NCBI GenBank assembly: GCA_011390475.1
Contig: JAABSG010000004.1
Span: forward strand, 1-37,585
Reading direction: 5' to 3'
Origin: Geminicoccaceae bacterium
GTDB lineage: Bacteria > Pseudomonadota > Alphaproteobacteria > Geminicoccales > Geminicoccaceae
Length of the DNA: 37,585 nucleotides
Part shown: positions 8,552-17,187 of the stretch, one piece after another
How the letters are laid out: the number at the start of each line of letters is the position of its first letter
How positions within the stretch are numbered: the stretch's first letter is position 1
The notes under the pieces: model-generated
Databases searched by the model: none
Told to the model about the DNA's origin: nothing
Seen by the model: only the letters and a program-made list of their open reading frames with translations
Translations under genes and position numbers: made by a program

Positions 8552-10366
8552 ATGTCCGAGACGACCCCGACACCGGAGAGCACGGCCACGGCCTGGCTCG
8601 GCGATTTTGCCCGAGCGCTCGATGCCCGTGATCTGGAGGCCCTTCAGGCGCTCTTTCACGAAGACTGCTACTGGCGCGATCTGCTGACCTTCACCTGGAA
8701 CATCGCGACCATGGAAGGCTGGCCGGAGATCCGGGCGATGCTGGATGCCAGCCTCGAGCGGACGGCACCCGCGGGCTGGCGGCTCGAGGGTGCTGCGACC
8801 GAGACCGCGGGCGTGGTCGAAGCCTGGCTCGCCTTCACCACGGCGGTCGCGACAGGGACGGGCCACCTTCGGCTGCGGGACGGCCGCGCCTGGACGCTCT
8901 TCACCGCGATGGAGGATTTGCAGGACCACGAGGAGCCCCGCGGCCCGAGGCGCCCGCTGGGGACGATCCACACCGCCAGCCGGGCCCGGGAAACCTGGCA
9001 CGAGAGGCGCGAGCGCGAGACGGCGGCGCTCGGTCGCGAGGTGCAACCTCATGTGGTGATCATCGGTGGCGGCCAGGGCGGCATGGCCTTGGGCGCCCGG
9101 CTGAAGCAGCTGGGCGTGCCGGCCCTCATCCTCGAGAAGAACGCGCGGCCCGGAGACAGTTGGCGCAACCGCTACCGCTCGCTCGTGCTGCACGATCCCG
9201 TCTGGTACGACCACATGCCCTATATTCCGTTTCCGGAGACCTGGCCGGTCTTCACGCCCAAGGACAAGATGGGCGACTGGCTCGAGATGTATGCCCGGGT
9301 CATGGAACTCGACTACTGGCCGTCGACCACGGCGACCAGCGCGCGGTTCGACGAGGCGGATGCGGTCTGGTCGGTCGATGTCGTGTCCGGTGGCGAGCAG
9401 CTGACGCTACGCCCGCGCCATCTGGTCTTCGCGACCGGCGCCTATGGCCCGCCGCGGCGCATCGCCTTCGTCGGTGCCCAGGACTTCCGTGGGCGCATCC
9501 TGCATGCGAGCGCCTATCAGGACGGCCGCGACTTCAGGGGCCAGCGGGTCGTGGTGATCGGCAGCGCCACCTCGGGCCACGACGTCTCGCTCGACCTCTG
9601 GGAAGGCGGGGCGGCCGCGGTCACCATGGTCCAGCGCCACCCGACGACGGTGGTGCGCTCGTCGACGCTGATCGAGCTCGGCTTCGCGCTCTATTCGGAG
9701 CAGGCGTTGGCGGCCGGGATCACCACCGAGCAGGCCGACCGGATCGTGGCCTCCACCCCGATCGCGCTTTTCGCCGACCTGCAACGCCCGCTCTACGCCG
9801 AGATCAAAAAGCGCGACGCCGATTTCTACACAGCACTGGCGAAGGCCGGCTTCGCCCTCGACTGGGGTGAAGACGACAGCGGGCTGATGATGAAAGCCTA
9901 CCGCACGGGCTCGGGCTACTATATCGATGTCGGCGCGTCGGCGCTCATTATCGACGGCCGCATCGGGCTGAAGAGCGGGGTCGAGATCGACCGGCTGACC
10001 CCGGACGGCATCCGCTTCGCTGACGGCACCACGCTGGAGTGCGACGTGATCATCGAGTGCACGGGCTATCAGTCGATGCACGAAACGGTGGCGGGGCTCG
10101 TCTCGCGCGAACTCGCGGATCAGGTCGGCCCCTGCTGGGGCCTCGGCTCCGGGGTCAGGAACGATCCCGGTCCCTGGGAAGGCGAGCTGCGCAACATGTG
10201 GAAGCCCACGGCGCACGAGGCTCTCTGGTTTCAGGGCGGCAACCTCGCCCTCTCGCGTTTCTACTCACGCTATCTGGCACTGCAGCTGAAGGCGCGCATG
10301 CTTGGCATGGCAACACCCGTCCACCGGCCACGGGACACCGCGCCGAGGCGTTCGGTAGCTCGCTAG
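8552..10366 (+). CDS. Flavin-containing monooxygenase / NAD(P)-FAD oxidoreductase with N-terminal NTF2/SnoaL-like domain
   Basis: N-term WLGDFARALDARDLEALQALFHEDCYWRDLLTFTWN; FAD motif VVIIGGGQGGMALGARLKQLGVPALILEKN; NADPH site VVVIGSATSGHDVSLDL. Start is an internal ATG of the long track ORF. Confidence 0.8.
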   Translation: MSETTPTPESTATAWLGDFARALDARDLEALQALFHEDCYWRDLLTFTWNIATMEGWPEIRAMLDASLERTAPAGWRLEGAATETAGVVEAWLAFTTAVATGTGHLRLRDGRAWTLFTAMEDLQDHEEPRGPRRPLGTIHTASRARETWHERRERETAALGREVQPHVVIIGGGQGGMALGARLKQLGVPALILEKNARPGDSWRNRYRSLVLHDPVWYDHMPYIPFPETWPVFTPKDKMGDWLEMYARVMELDYWPSTTATSARFDEADAVWSVDVVSGGEQLTLRPRHLVFATGAYGPPRRIAFVGAQDFRGRILHASAYQDGRDFRGQRVVVIGSATSGHDVSLDLWEGGAAAVTMVQRHPTTVVRSSTLIELGFALYSEQALAAGITTEQADRIVASTPIALFADLQRPLYAEIKKRDADFYTALAKAGFALDWGEDDSGLMMKAYRTGSGYYIDVGASALIIDGRIGLKSGVEIDRLTPDGIRFADGTTLECDVIIECTGYQSMHETVAGLVSRELADQVGPCWGLGSGVRNDPGPWEGELRNMWKPTAHEALWFQGGNLALSRFYSRYLALQLKARMLGMATPVHRPRDTAPRRSVAR

Positions 10367-10428
10367 ACAGTATCCGTGATGGTCGAGCGGGTTTGGGGAT
10401 CCAGAGCCGATCATCGCGGATACTCTAG
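10363..10428. terminator. Long inverted repeat at convergent FMO/crtC 3' ends, probable bidirectional terminator
   Basis: CTAGACAGTATCCGTGATGGTCG ... CGATCATCGCGGATACTCTAG pair over about 20 bp with a 2-nt bulge and two G-U wobbles. Confidence 0.65.
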
Positions 10429-10450
10429 CAATCCGTTTCGGTCTTCGCGG

Positions 10451-11410
10451 TCAGCCTGCTGGTGATCGACTGCGGCGGGGCATGCGGAAGGGTAGCATCG
10501 CCTGGACGATGGGCAGGCTGAAGCGGTCGAGGTCGAGGCTTTCGTGCACCGCCGTCGTCGTCTCGCCGAGGAGCTTGGTGCGCAGCAGCGAGCGGGCATA
10601 GAAGGGGGTGTCCTCGAGGGTCGCCTCGATCCCGGTTGTAGCGTCTCCCTCGGTCCGAGTCGCACGCGGAATACGCCAGATCCGGGTGCGGGGCAGGGGG
10701 CAAGGCCGTGGCGGGTCGAACGGCGTGGCCCGGCCGTCGGCGGCGAAGTGGAGGGCCAGGTTGAAGGGCGAGCCGTCGCGCCGCTCCCCTTCGTAGAGCA
10801 CGGCACTGCCCCGGCCGATCGGCGACCGGCTCCAATCCCAGCGCCTGAAGCTCGCCTCCAGCGGCACGGCCCCCCAATTGCTGTCGAGATAACCGTGGCC
10901 CTGCCAGTCGAGAGCGGGTTTTTCCAGCGCCACCTCGACCCTGGCCGTGGGTGCTATCGGGCGCCAGTGGTGCAGACCGTCGGCGTCGAGGCCGAAGGGC
11001 TCGGTGTTCAGGTTCTCGGGGTGAAGGCGGATCTCGCCCCTGATCCGGCCGGGCAAGGGGAAGGTCATCTCGTCGAGGCTGATCTCGAGGCTGTCTTCCA
11101 CCCAGGCAAGGCGGCTCGGGCCCACGGTGAAGTGGCCTCGATCGCGGGCGACGGCGTTCTGGCCGCGCTCGGTCATCGCCCATTTATGGCCGCTGGCGCC
11201 GTAGAGGGCCACGTTGATCGCCGCATGGTTCAGGGGCTCGGCCGGTCCCCGCCGCCGCGCCCACTTGTAATAGGGAGAGAAGACGCTGCCGATGAAGGCG
11301 ATGATGGTGAGCCCGTGCCGGCCGTCGTCGCTCAGCGCATCGACATACCACCAGTGATAGCCGCCTTCGGGGACTTTCGGGTCGAAGGTCACGGGCCGGC
11401 CCGCGGTCAT
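10451..11410 (-). CDS. crtC: Carotenoid 1,2-hydratase (hydroxyneurosporene synthase)
   Basis: FDPKVPEGGYHWWYVDALSDDGRHGLTIIAFIGSVFSPYYKWARRRGPAEPLNHAAINVALYG, CrtC signature; 4-nt overlap with crtD. Confidence 0.92.
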   Translation of the reverse strand: MTAGRPVTFDPKVPEGGYHWWYVDALSDDGRHGLTIIAFIGSVFSPYYKWARRRGPAEPLNHAAINVALYGASGHKWAMTERGQNAVARDRGHFTVGPSRLAWVEDSLEISLDEMTFPLPGRIRGEIRLHPENLNTEPFGLDADGLHHWRPIAPTARVEVALEKPALDWQGHGYLDSNWGAVPLEASFRRWDWSRSPIGRGSAVLYEGERRDGSPFNLALHFAADGRATPFDPPRPCPLPRTRIWRIPRATRTEGDATTGIEATLEDTPFYARSLLRTKLLGETTTAVHESLDLDRFSLPIVQAMLPFRMPRRSRSPAG

Positions 11411-12906
11411 GGGCGCCGGCCGAGGTCGGCCAGCAGGCTGGCGGCTGCGAGGCGGCCGGAAAGGGTGGCCATCGGTATGCCCGGTCCCGGGTGGACGCTG
11501 CCGCCGGCGAGATAGAGGCCGGCGAGCTTGGTCTTGACGCCCGGTCTTTGGAACGAGGCCTGCCAGCCATGCGAGGCCGGGCCGTAAAGGGCGCCGCCGG
11601 TCGCCGGAAAGAGCCGATCGAAGTCGGTGGGGGTGGTCAGGGTGAGGCTTTCGGGCGCGGCCTCGAGCGTTAGGCCGGAGCGGCAGAGAACCGCGTGCAG
11701 CTTGCCTGTGCAGGCCTCGATCGCGTCGGCCGTCAAGGGACGGCTGTCGCCGCTCGCTGGCGCGTTGATCAGGGCGAAGATGCGCTCAGTGCCGGCTGGC
11801 GGCACCGTGTCGTCGTCGCCGCGATCCTGGGCACAGACATAGACCGTGGGGTCTTGCGGCAAGCGGCCGTGTTCGTGGATGTCCTGGAACTCGCCCGGAT
11901 AGTCCCGCGAGAAGAAGACGTTGTGGTGGACCAGTGGAAAGCCGCGGACCTCGGCGGCCATAGCGAAGGTGACGGCGGAGAGGGAGCGTTTGGCAGGGGC
12001 GATTCGGGGTACGGCCTTGGTGACGGCAGCCCCGAGCCGGCCCGTGGCCAAAGCTGCCGTGTCGGTGTTGGCAATCACCGCATCGCCTGCCAGCCGCTCG
12101 CCCGAGGCCAGGCGGACACCGGCGATGCGGCTGGCTTCGACCAGGATCTCGGCAGCTTCGGCCTGGTAGCGAAACTGGGCACCGTGGCGGCGGGCGATGG
12201 CTTCCAGGGTGCGGGCCAGGCTGTGCATGCCGCCGTCGAGCAGCCAGACGCCCGCCTGCTCGACATGGGTCACGAGCATCAGGGTGGCGGGGGCCTGGAA
12301 GGGCGAGGAGCCGCAATAGGTGGCGTAGCGGGCGAAGAGCTGGCGCAGGCGCTGGTCCGCGAAGTAGTCGCCGAGGGCGCGCCAGAGGGTGGTGAAGGGA
12401 CGGATGTGGCGCAGCCCGAACACGCCGCCGATGCCGACGCCGCCGATCAGGCCCTGCATGCTGGGCGCTGCCGCCTGCATGAAGCTCTGGTCCAGGATCT
12501 GAAACATTCGCTGGCTGTCGGCGCAGAGCCGGCGGTAGCCCTTTGCGTCCTCGGCCCCGGCGAAGTCGCCGATGGCGTCTGCCGACCGGTCGATATCGGC
12601 GAAGAGATCGAGCCTGGCCTCGTCCCAGGCGTGGCGGGCGAGGATCGTTGCTGGGCGCAGCTCGAGTTCGGCCTCGAGCGAGGTGCCGAGCGCCTCGAAG
12701 AGGGCCTCGAAGACCCAGCGCATGGTGAAGACGGTGGGGCCGCCGTCGACCCGTAGACCCCCGCCGACCGGCACCTCGCGCAGCTTGCCGCCGGGTGTGG
12801 CTTGCGCCTCGACCACGGTGACGTGGAGCCCTCGGGCGGCGAGCTCGGCGGCTGCTGCCAGTCCGCCGATCCCGGCGCCGATGACGATGACCCGCTGCTC
12901 CGCCAA
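11407..12906 (-). CDS. crtD: Hydroxyneurosporene / methoxyneurosporene desaturase
   Basis: FAD motif VIVIGAGIGGLAAAAELAARGLHVTVVEAQATPGGKLREV; ends GLYLAGGSVHPGPGIPMATLSGRLAA; TTG start (LAEQRVIVIG) gives best N-terminus. Confidence 0.9.
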   Translation of the reverse strand: MAEQRVIVIGAGIGGLAAAAELAARGLHVTVVEAQATPGGKLREVPVGGGLRVDGGPTVFTMRWVFEALFEALGTSLEAELELRPATILARHAWDEARLDLFADIDRSADAIGDFAGAEDAKGYRRLCADSQRMFQILDQSFMQAAAPSMQGLIGGVGIGGVFGLRHIRPFTTLWRALGDYFADQRLRQLFARYATYCGSSPFQAPATLMLVTHVEQAGVWLLDGGMHSLARTLEAIARRHGAQFRYQAEAAEILVEASRIAGVRLASGERLAGDAVIANTDTAALATGRLGAAVTKAVPRIAPAKRSLSAVTFAMAAEVRGFPLVHHNVFFSRDYPGEFQDIHEHGRLPQDPTVYVCAQDRGDDDTVPPAGTERIFALINAPASGDSRPLTADAIEACTGKLHAVLCRSGLTLEAAPESLTLTTPTDFDRLFPATGGALYGPASHGWQASFQRPGVKTKLAGLYLAGGSVHPGPGIPMATLSGRLAAASLLADLGRRP

Positions 12907-12964
12907 TGCCTGCCCGTACCTCCGTTTCCCGTCTAGGCGCAGTCTTGTCGTCAACTGATCCTTG

Positions 12965-12982
12965 TGTCCATCATCAATGACA
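12965..12982. promoter_or_regulatory. TGT-N12-ACA palindrome (PpsR/CrtJ-type site) in crtD-crtE divergent promoter
   Basis: TGTccatcatcaatgACA; a degenerate partner TGA-N12-ACA at 12991-13008 starts exactly 8 bp later and contains TTGACA. Confidence 0.65.
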
Positions 12983-13058
12983 GTTATGGGTGACAAGATA
13001 GATTGACACTCGGGTCCGACCACGTTTGGTGGCGCCCGAGGCAACAGGAGGCGAAGGC

Positions 13059-13946
13059 ATGGGTGCCGGAACGCGGATCGAAGAGGCTCTGAGTGCTGCG
13101 ATCGACGCTGCCGACGGCCCGAGCTGCCCACCCGGGCTTGCCGCCGCCATGCGCTACACCGTCTTTCCCGGTGGTGCCAGGGTCCGCCCCAAGCTCTGCC
13201 TCGCCGTGGCGCTGGCCTGCGGCGACGACCGGCCTGAGCTCAGCAATGCGGCGGCCGCGGCGATCGAGCTCTTGCACTGCGCGTCCCTGGTTCACGACGA
13301 CCTGCCCTGCTTCGATAACGCCGCGTTGCGCCGTGGCAAGCCCTCCGTCCACTGTACGTTCGGCGAGCCGTTGGCCGTGCTCACTGGCGATGCCTTGATC
13401 GTGATGGCCTTCGAGACGCTGGCGAGAGCGGCGGGCGCCGCCCCGGAGCGGCTGGGGCCCTTGGTCTCGATCGTCGGGCGTGGCGTCGGAGCACCTTTCG
13501 GACTCTGTGCCGGGCAGGCCTGGGAGAGCGAGCCTGCGGCACCCTTGCGCGAGTACCAGCGGGCCAAGACCGGGGCGCTCTTCATCGCGGCCACCGCCGC
13601 TGGTGCCGCTGCCGCCGGTGCCGATCCCGCCCCCTGGCGGGCTTTGGGCGACCGGCTCGGCGAGGCCTATCAGGTGGCGGACGATCTCAAGGATGCACTC
13701 GAGGATGCGGCCACCATCGGTAAGCCCGTGGGCGTCGATGCGGCGCTGGCCAGGCCCAATGCGGTTTGCGAACTCGGTGTCGAGGGTGCTGTCGGGCGGC
13801 TGAAGCAGCTGATCGGCGGGGCCTTGGCCGCCATTCCCGACTGCCCGGGTGCCGACATGCTCGAGGCCATCGTCAAGGGCGAGGCCGAGCGGCTGGCCCC
13901 GGCCAAGGCATTGCCGGAGAAGCGGCGGGTTCGGGTAGCGGCCTGA
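13059..13946 (+). CDS. crtE: Geranylgeranyl diphosphate synthase
   Basis: Asp-rich motifs HDDLPCFDN and YQVADDLKD; conserved position before crtF/bchC. Confidence 0.9.
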   Translation: MGAGTRIEEALSAAIDAADGPSCPPGLAAAMRYTVFPGGARVRPKLCLAVALACGDDRPELSNAAAAAIELLHCASLVHDDLPCFDNAALRRGKPSVHCTFGEPLAVLTGDALIVMAFETLARAAGAAPERLGPLVSIVGRGVGAPFGLCAGQAWESEPAAPLREYQRAKTGALFIAATAAGAAAAGADPAPWRALGDRLGEAYQVADDLKDALEDAATIGKPVGVDAALARPNAVCELGVEGAVGRLKQLIGGALAAIPDCPGADMLEAIVKGEAERLAPAKALPEKRRVRVAA

Positions 13947-13961
13947 TCGTCGGTCACTTCG

Positions 13962-15161
13962 ATGGCGAAGAGCACTGCGCAAGAGGCGCAAGCCATGCCG
14001 ACTTTCGCTTGGCGTGATCGGCTGCTCGGCTGGCGCGACCGGCTGATCGCGAGCCCTCGGTTTCGCGAGCTGGCCGCCGCTTTTCCGCTCACCCGATTCG
14101 TCGCCCGGCGGCGGGCCGGGGCGCTTTTCGATCTTTGTGCGGGCTTCGTCTACACGCAAGTGCTGCTCGCCTGCGTCCAACTCCGACTCTTCGATGTCCT
14201 GGCGGAAAGGCCGGCGACCGCAGCCGATCTCGGCCGCCGGTTCGGCATGGGCGAAGAGGGCATGCTGCGCCTCTTGCGCGCCGCCAAAGCGTTGCGCCTC
14301 GTCGAGGATCGGGGGGCAGGGCGGTTCGGGCTCGGCCAATTGGGGGCGGCCATGGTGGACAACCCCGGCATCGCCGCCATGGTCGAACACCACACCATGC
14401 TCTATGCCGACCTCGCCGATCCCTTGCCGCTCTTGCGTGGCGAGGCCGGGGAGACCGAGTTGCAGCGCTTTTGGCGCTACGCCAGGAGCGACGATCCGGC
14501 CAGAGTTCCGCCCGATGCGGCCCTGGCCTATAGCCGCCTGATGGCGGCCTCGCAGAGCCTCGTTTCCGCCGAGATCCTGGCCTCCTACAGCTTCAAGAAG
14601 CACCGCCGGCTGCTCGATCTCGGCGGCGGCGACGGGACGTTCCTGCGTGCCGTGGCCAAAGCCGCACCCGGCCTCGAACTCCGGCTCTTCGATCTGCCGG
14701 CCGTGGCCGAGGGCGCTGCCGAGGCCTTTGCTGCGGCCGGGCTGACTGAGCGCGCCGGTGCCCATGGTGGCAACTTTCTCACCGATCCGCTGCCCGAGGG
14801 TGCGGATATCGTTTCGCTGGTGCGGGTCATCCACGATCACGACGATGCGGCCGCCCTGCGCATTCTGGCCCGCGCCCGAACGGCGCTGCCGGCGGGGGGC
14901 ACGTTGCTGCTCGCCGAGCCGATGGCCGGGACGACCGGGGCCGAGGCCTCGGGCGATGCGTATTTCGGCTTTTACCTCATGGCCATGGGCAGTGGCCGGC
15001 CGCGCACCAAGGCCGAGCTGGAGGTGATGCTGGGCCGGGCTGGCTTCGTCCGGCCCCGTCTTTTGTCCACCCGCACGCCGCTCTTGGCCCGGGTGATCGT
15101 CGCCGAAGCGGCGCCGCCACAGGGATCGGCGGGCCGCGGAGAAAGTGTAAGTCTTGCTTGA
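13962..15161 (+). CDS. crtF: Hydroxyneurosporene/demethylspheroidene O-methyltransferase
   Basis: O-methyltransferase with LLDLGGGDGTFLRAVAKAAPGLELRLFDLPAV; position between crtE and bchC. Start may be internal ATG (MPTFAWRD). Confidence 0.9.
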   Translation: MAKSTAQEAQAMPTFAWRDRLLGWRDRLIASPRFRELAAAFPLTRFVARRRAGALFDLCAGFVYTQVLLACVQLRLFDVLAERPATAADLGRRFGMGEEGMLRLLRAAKALRLVEDRGAGRFGLGQLGAAMVDNPGIAAMVEHHTMLYADLADPLPLLRGEAGETELQRFWRYARSDDPARVPPDAALAYSRLMAASQSLVSAEILASYSFKKHRRLLDLGGGDGTFLRAVAKAAPGLELRLFDLPAVAEGAAEAFAAAGLTERAGAHGGNFLTDPLPEGADIVSLVRVIHDHDDAAALRILARARTALPAGGTLLLAEPMAGTTGAEASGDAYFGFYLMAMGSGRPRTKAELEVMLGRAGFVRPRLLSTRTPLLARVIVAEAAPPQGSAGRGESVSLA

Positions 15162-15189
15162 CATACAAGGCCGTCAAAGTAACCTGACA
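15146..15189. promoter_or_regulatory. bchC promoter region: TGT-N12-ACA palindrome (15146-15163) plus degenerate CGT-N12-ACA (15172-15189), 8 bp apart
   Basis: TGTaagtcttgcttgACA overlaps TTGACA (15158-15163) and the crtF stop codon. Confidence 0.65.
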
Positions 15190-15237
15190 GGGTAGCTGAT
15201 CAGCAGTTGCACGGCTCGTTGGGAGGCGAGCACCGAC

Positions 15238-16188
15238 ATGAATACCCTTGCCGTGGTCCTCGAAGCCCCCGAACGTTTGGTCCTCAGCCGGCTCGACCTG
15301 GTCGCGCCGGAAGCTGCCGACGTCGTGGTGGACATGGAGTGGTCCGGCATCTCCACCGGCACCGAGCGCCTCCTCTATACCGGCCGCATGCCGCCCTTTC
15401 CGGGCATGGGCTACCCCCTGGTGCCGGGTTACGAATCGGTCGGCCGGATCACCTCGGCAGGACCGGAGGCAGCAGCCAGGGTCGGTGAGCGGGTGTTCGT
15501 TCCCGGGGCGCGTTGCTACGGCGAGGTGAGGGGGCTTTTCGGTGGCGCCTCGTCCCGCGTGGTCGTGGCGGCCGATCGGGTGACCCCGGTCGGTGACGAT
15601 TTGGGCGAAGAGGCCGTTCTCCTGGCGCTGGCCGGCACCGCCTGGCACGCCATCGAGGGCTCGCGCCGCGACGGCAAGCTCACGGCCCCCGACCTCATCA
15701 TCGGCCACGGTGTGCTCGGCCGACTCCTGGCCCGCCTCGCGGTCGCCATCGGTGGCGAGCCCACGGTCTGGGAACTCAATGCCGATCGCGCGCAGGGTGC
15801 CGAGGGCTACCGGGTCGTGCACCCGGACGAGGATTCGCGGCGCGACTACCGCGCAGTCTACGACGTCAGCGGGGACAGCAACATCCTGGATACGCTGGTC
15901 GCTCGTTTGGCGCCGATGGGCGAGATCGTGCTCGCCGGCTTCTACAGCGAGCGCGTCGCCTTCACCTTTCCCATGGCCTTCATGAAGGAGGCCCGGATCC
16001 GCATCGCCGCCGAATGGAAGACACCGGATCTGCTGGCCGTTCGCGAACACCTCGACGCCGGCCGGCTCTCCTTGGGCGGTCTCATCACCCATCGCGCAGT
16101 GGCGACGGATGCGGCGAGTGCCTACGGCACGGCTTTTTCCGATCCCGCCTGCCTCAAAATGATCCTCGATTGGAGGAGCTGTTCATGA
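15238..16188 (+). CDS. bchC: Bacteriochlorophyllide a dehydrogenase (2-desacetyl-2-hydroxyethyl)
   Basis: MNTLAVVLEAPERLVLSRLDLVAPEAADVVVDMEWSGISTGTERLLYTGRMPPFPGMGYPLVPGYESVG, BchC signature. Confidence 0.95.
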   Translation: MNTLAVVLEAPERLVLSRLDLVAPEAADVVVDMEWSGISTGTERLLYTGRMPPFPGMGYPLVPGYESVGRITSAGPEAAARVGERVFVPGARCYGEVRGLFGGASSRVVVAADRVTPVGDDLGEEAVLLALAGTAWHAIEGSRRDGKLTAPDLIIGHGVLGRLLARLAVAIGGEPTVWELNADRAQGAEGYRVVHPDEDSRRDYRAVYDVSGDSNILDTLVARLAPMGEIVLAGFYSERVAFTFPMAFMKEARIRIAAEWKTPDLLAVREHLDAGRLSLGGLITHRAVATDAASAYGTAFSDPACLKMILDWRSCS

Positions 16189-17174
16189 CCCTAGGTTCCA
16201 GCCAGACCGACGACCTTCGCGCGGAAGCGGCCATCGAGCCCGATCCGGTCTCGACCGAGCCGCCGAAGAAAGAGACCCAGGTCATTGCGATCTACGGCAA
16301 GGGTGGCATCGGCAAGAGCTTCACGCTCTCCAACCTCTCCTACATGATGGCGCAACAGGGCAAGCGCGTGCTGCTGATCGGCTGCGATCCGAAGAGCGAC
16401 ACCACTTCCCTTCTCTTCGGCGGCAAGTCCTGCCCGACCATCATCGAAACGTCGTCGAGGAAGAAGCTTGCCGGCGAAGAGGTCGCCATCGGCGACGTCT
16501 GCTTCATCCGCGACGGTGTGTTCGCCATGGAGCTGGGTGGCCCCGAGGTCGGCCGCGGCTGCGGCGGGCGGGGCATCATCCACGGCTTCGAGCTCTTGGA
16601 GAAGCTGGGCTTTCACGACTGGGGCTTCGACTACGTCCTCTTGGATTTCCTCGGCGACGTGGTCTGCGGCGGCTTCGGCCTGCCGATCGCCCGTGACATG
16701 TGCCAGAAGGTCATCGTCGTCGGTTCCAACGACCTGCAGTCGCTCTACGTGGCGAACAATGTCTGCTCGGCGGTCGATTATTTCCGCAAACTGGGCGGCA
16801 ATGTCGGGGTCGCGGGCCTCGTCATCAACAAGGACGACCACAGCGGCGAGGCCCAGGCCTTCGCCGAGGCCGTGGGCATCCCGGTCCTGGCCGCCATCCC
16901 CGCCGACGAAGACATTCGCAAGAAGAGTGCGAACTACGAGATCATCGGCATTCCCGGCGGCCGCTGGGCCTCGGTCTTCGAGGATCTCGCCAAGCAGGCG
17001 GCCGAGGCCCAGCCGGTTCGGCCCAATCCGCTGACCCAGGACGAGCTCCTGGGCCTCTTCAAGAGCCAGGATGTCGGTCGCGGCGTGACGCTGCAGCCGG
17101 CGACCATGGCCGACATGTGTGGCCGCGAGATCGTCGAAAAGGCGTCCCTCGAAGTCGTCTACGACGACGCATGA
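16185..17174 (+). CDS. bchX: Chlorophyllide reductase iron protein subunit X
   Basis: [65 protein letters not shown]. Confidence 0.97.
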   Translation: MTLGSSQTDDLRAEAAIEPDPVSTEPPKKETQVIAIYGKGGIGKSFTLSNLSYMMAQQGKRVLLIGCDPKSDTTSLLFGGKSCPTIIETSSRKKLAGEEVAIGDVCFIRDGVFAMELGGPEVGRGCGGRGIIHGFELLEKLGFHDWGFDYVLLDFLGDVVCGGFGLPIARDMCQKVIVVGSNDLQSLYVANNVCSAVDYFRKLGGNVGVAGLVINKDDHSGEAQAFAEAVGIPVLAAIPADEDIRKKSANYEIIGIPGGRWASVFEDLAKQAAEAQPVRPNPLTQDELLGLFKSQDVGRGVTLQPATMADMCGREIVEKASLEVVYDDA

Positions 17175-17187
17175 GGGCGCATAGCTG

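Noticed and set aside
12984-15164. 726-aa minus-strand ORF opposite crtE-crtF
   Set aside because: Antisense shadow ORF typical of GC-rich coding DNA; the plus strand encodes recognisable CrtE and CrtF, and the translated product is low-complexity Arg/Gly/Gln/His-rich.
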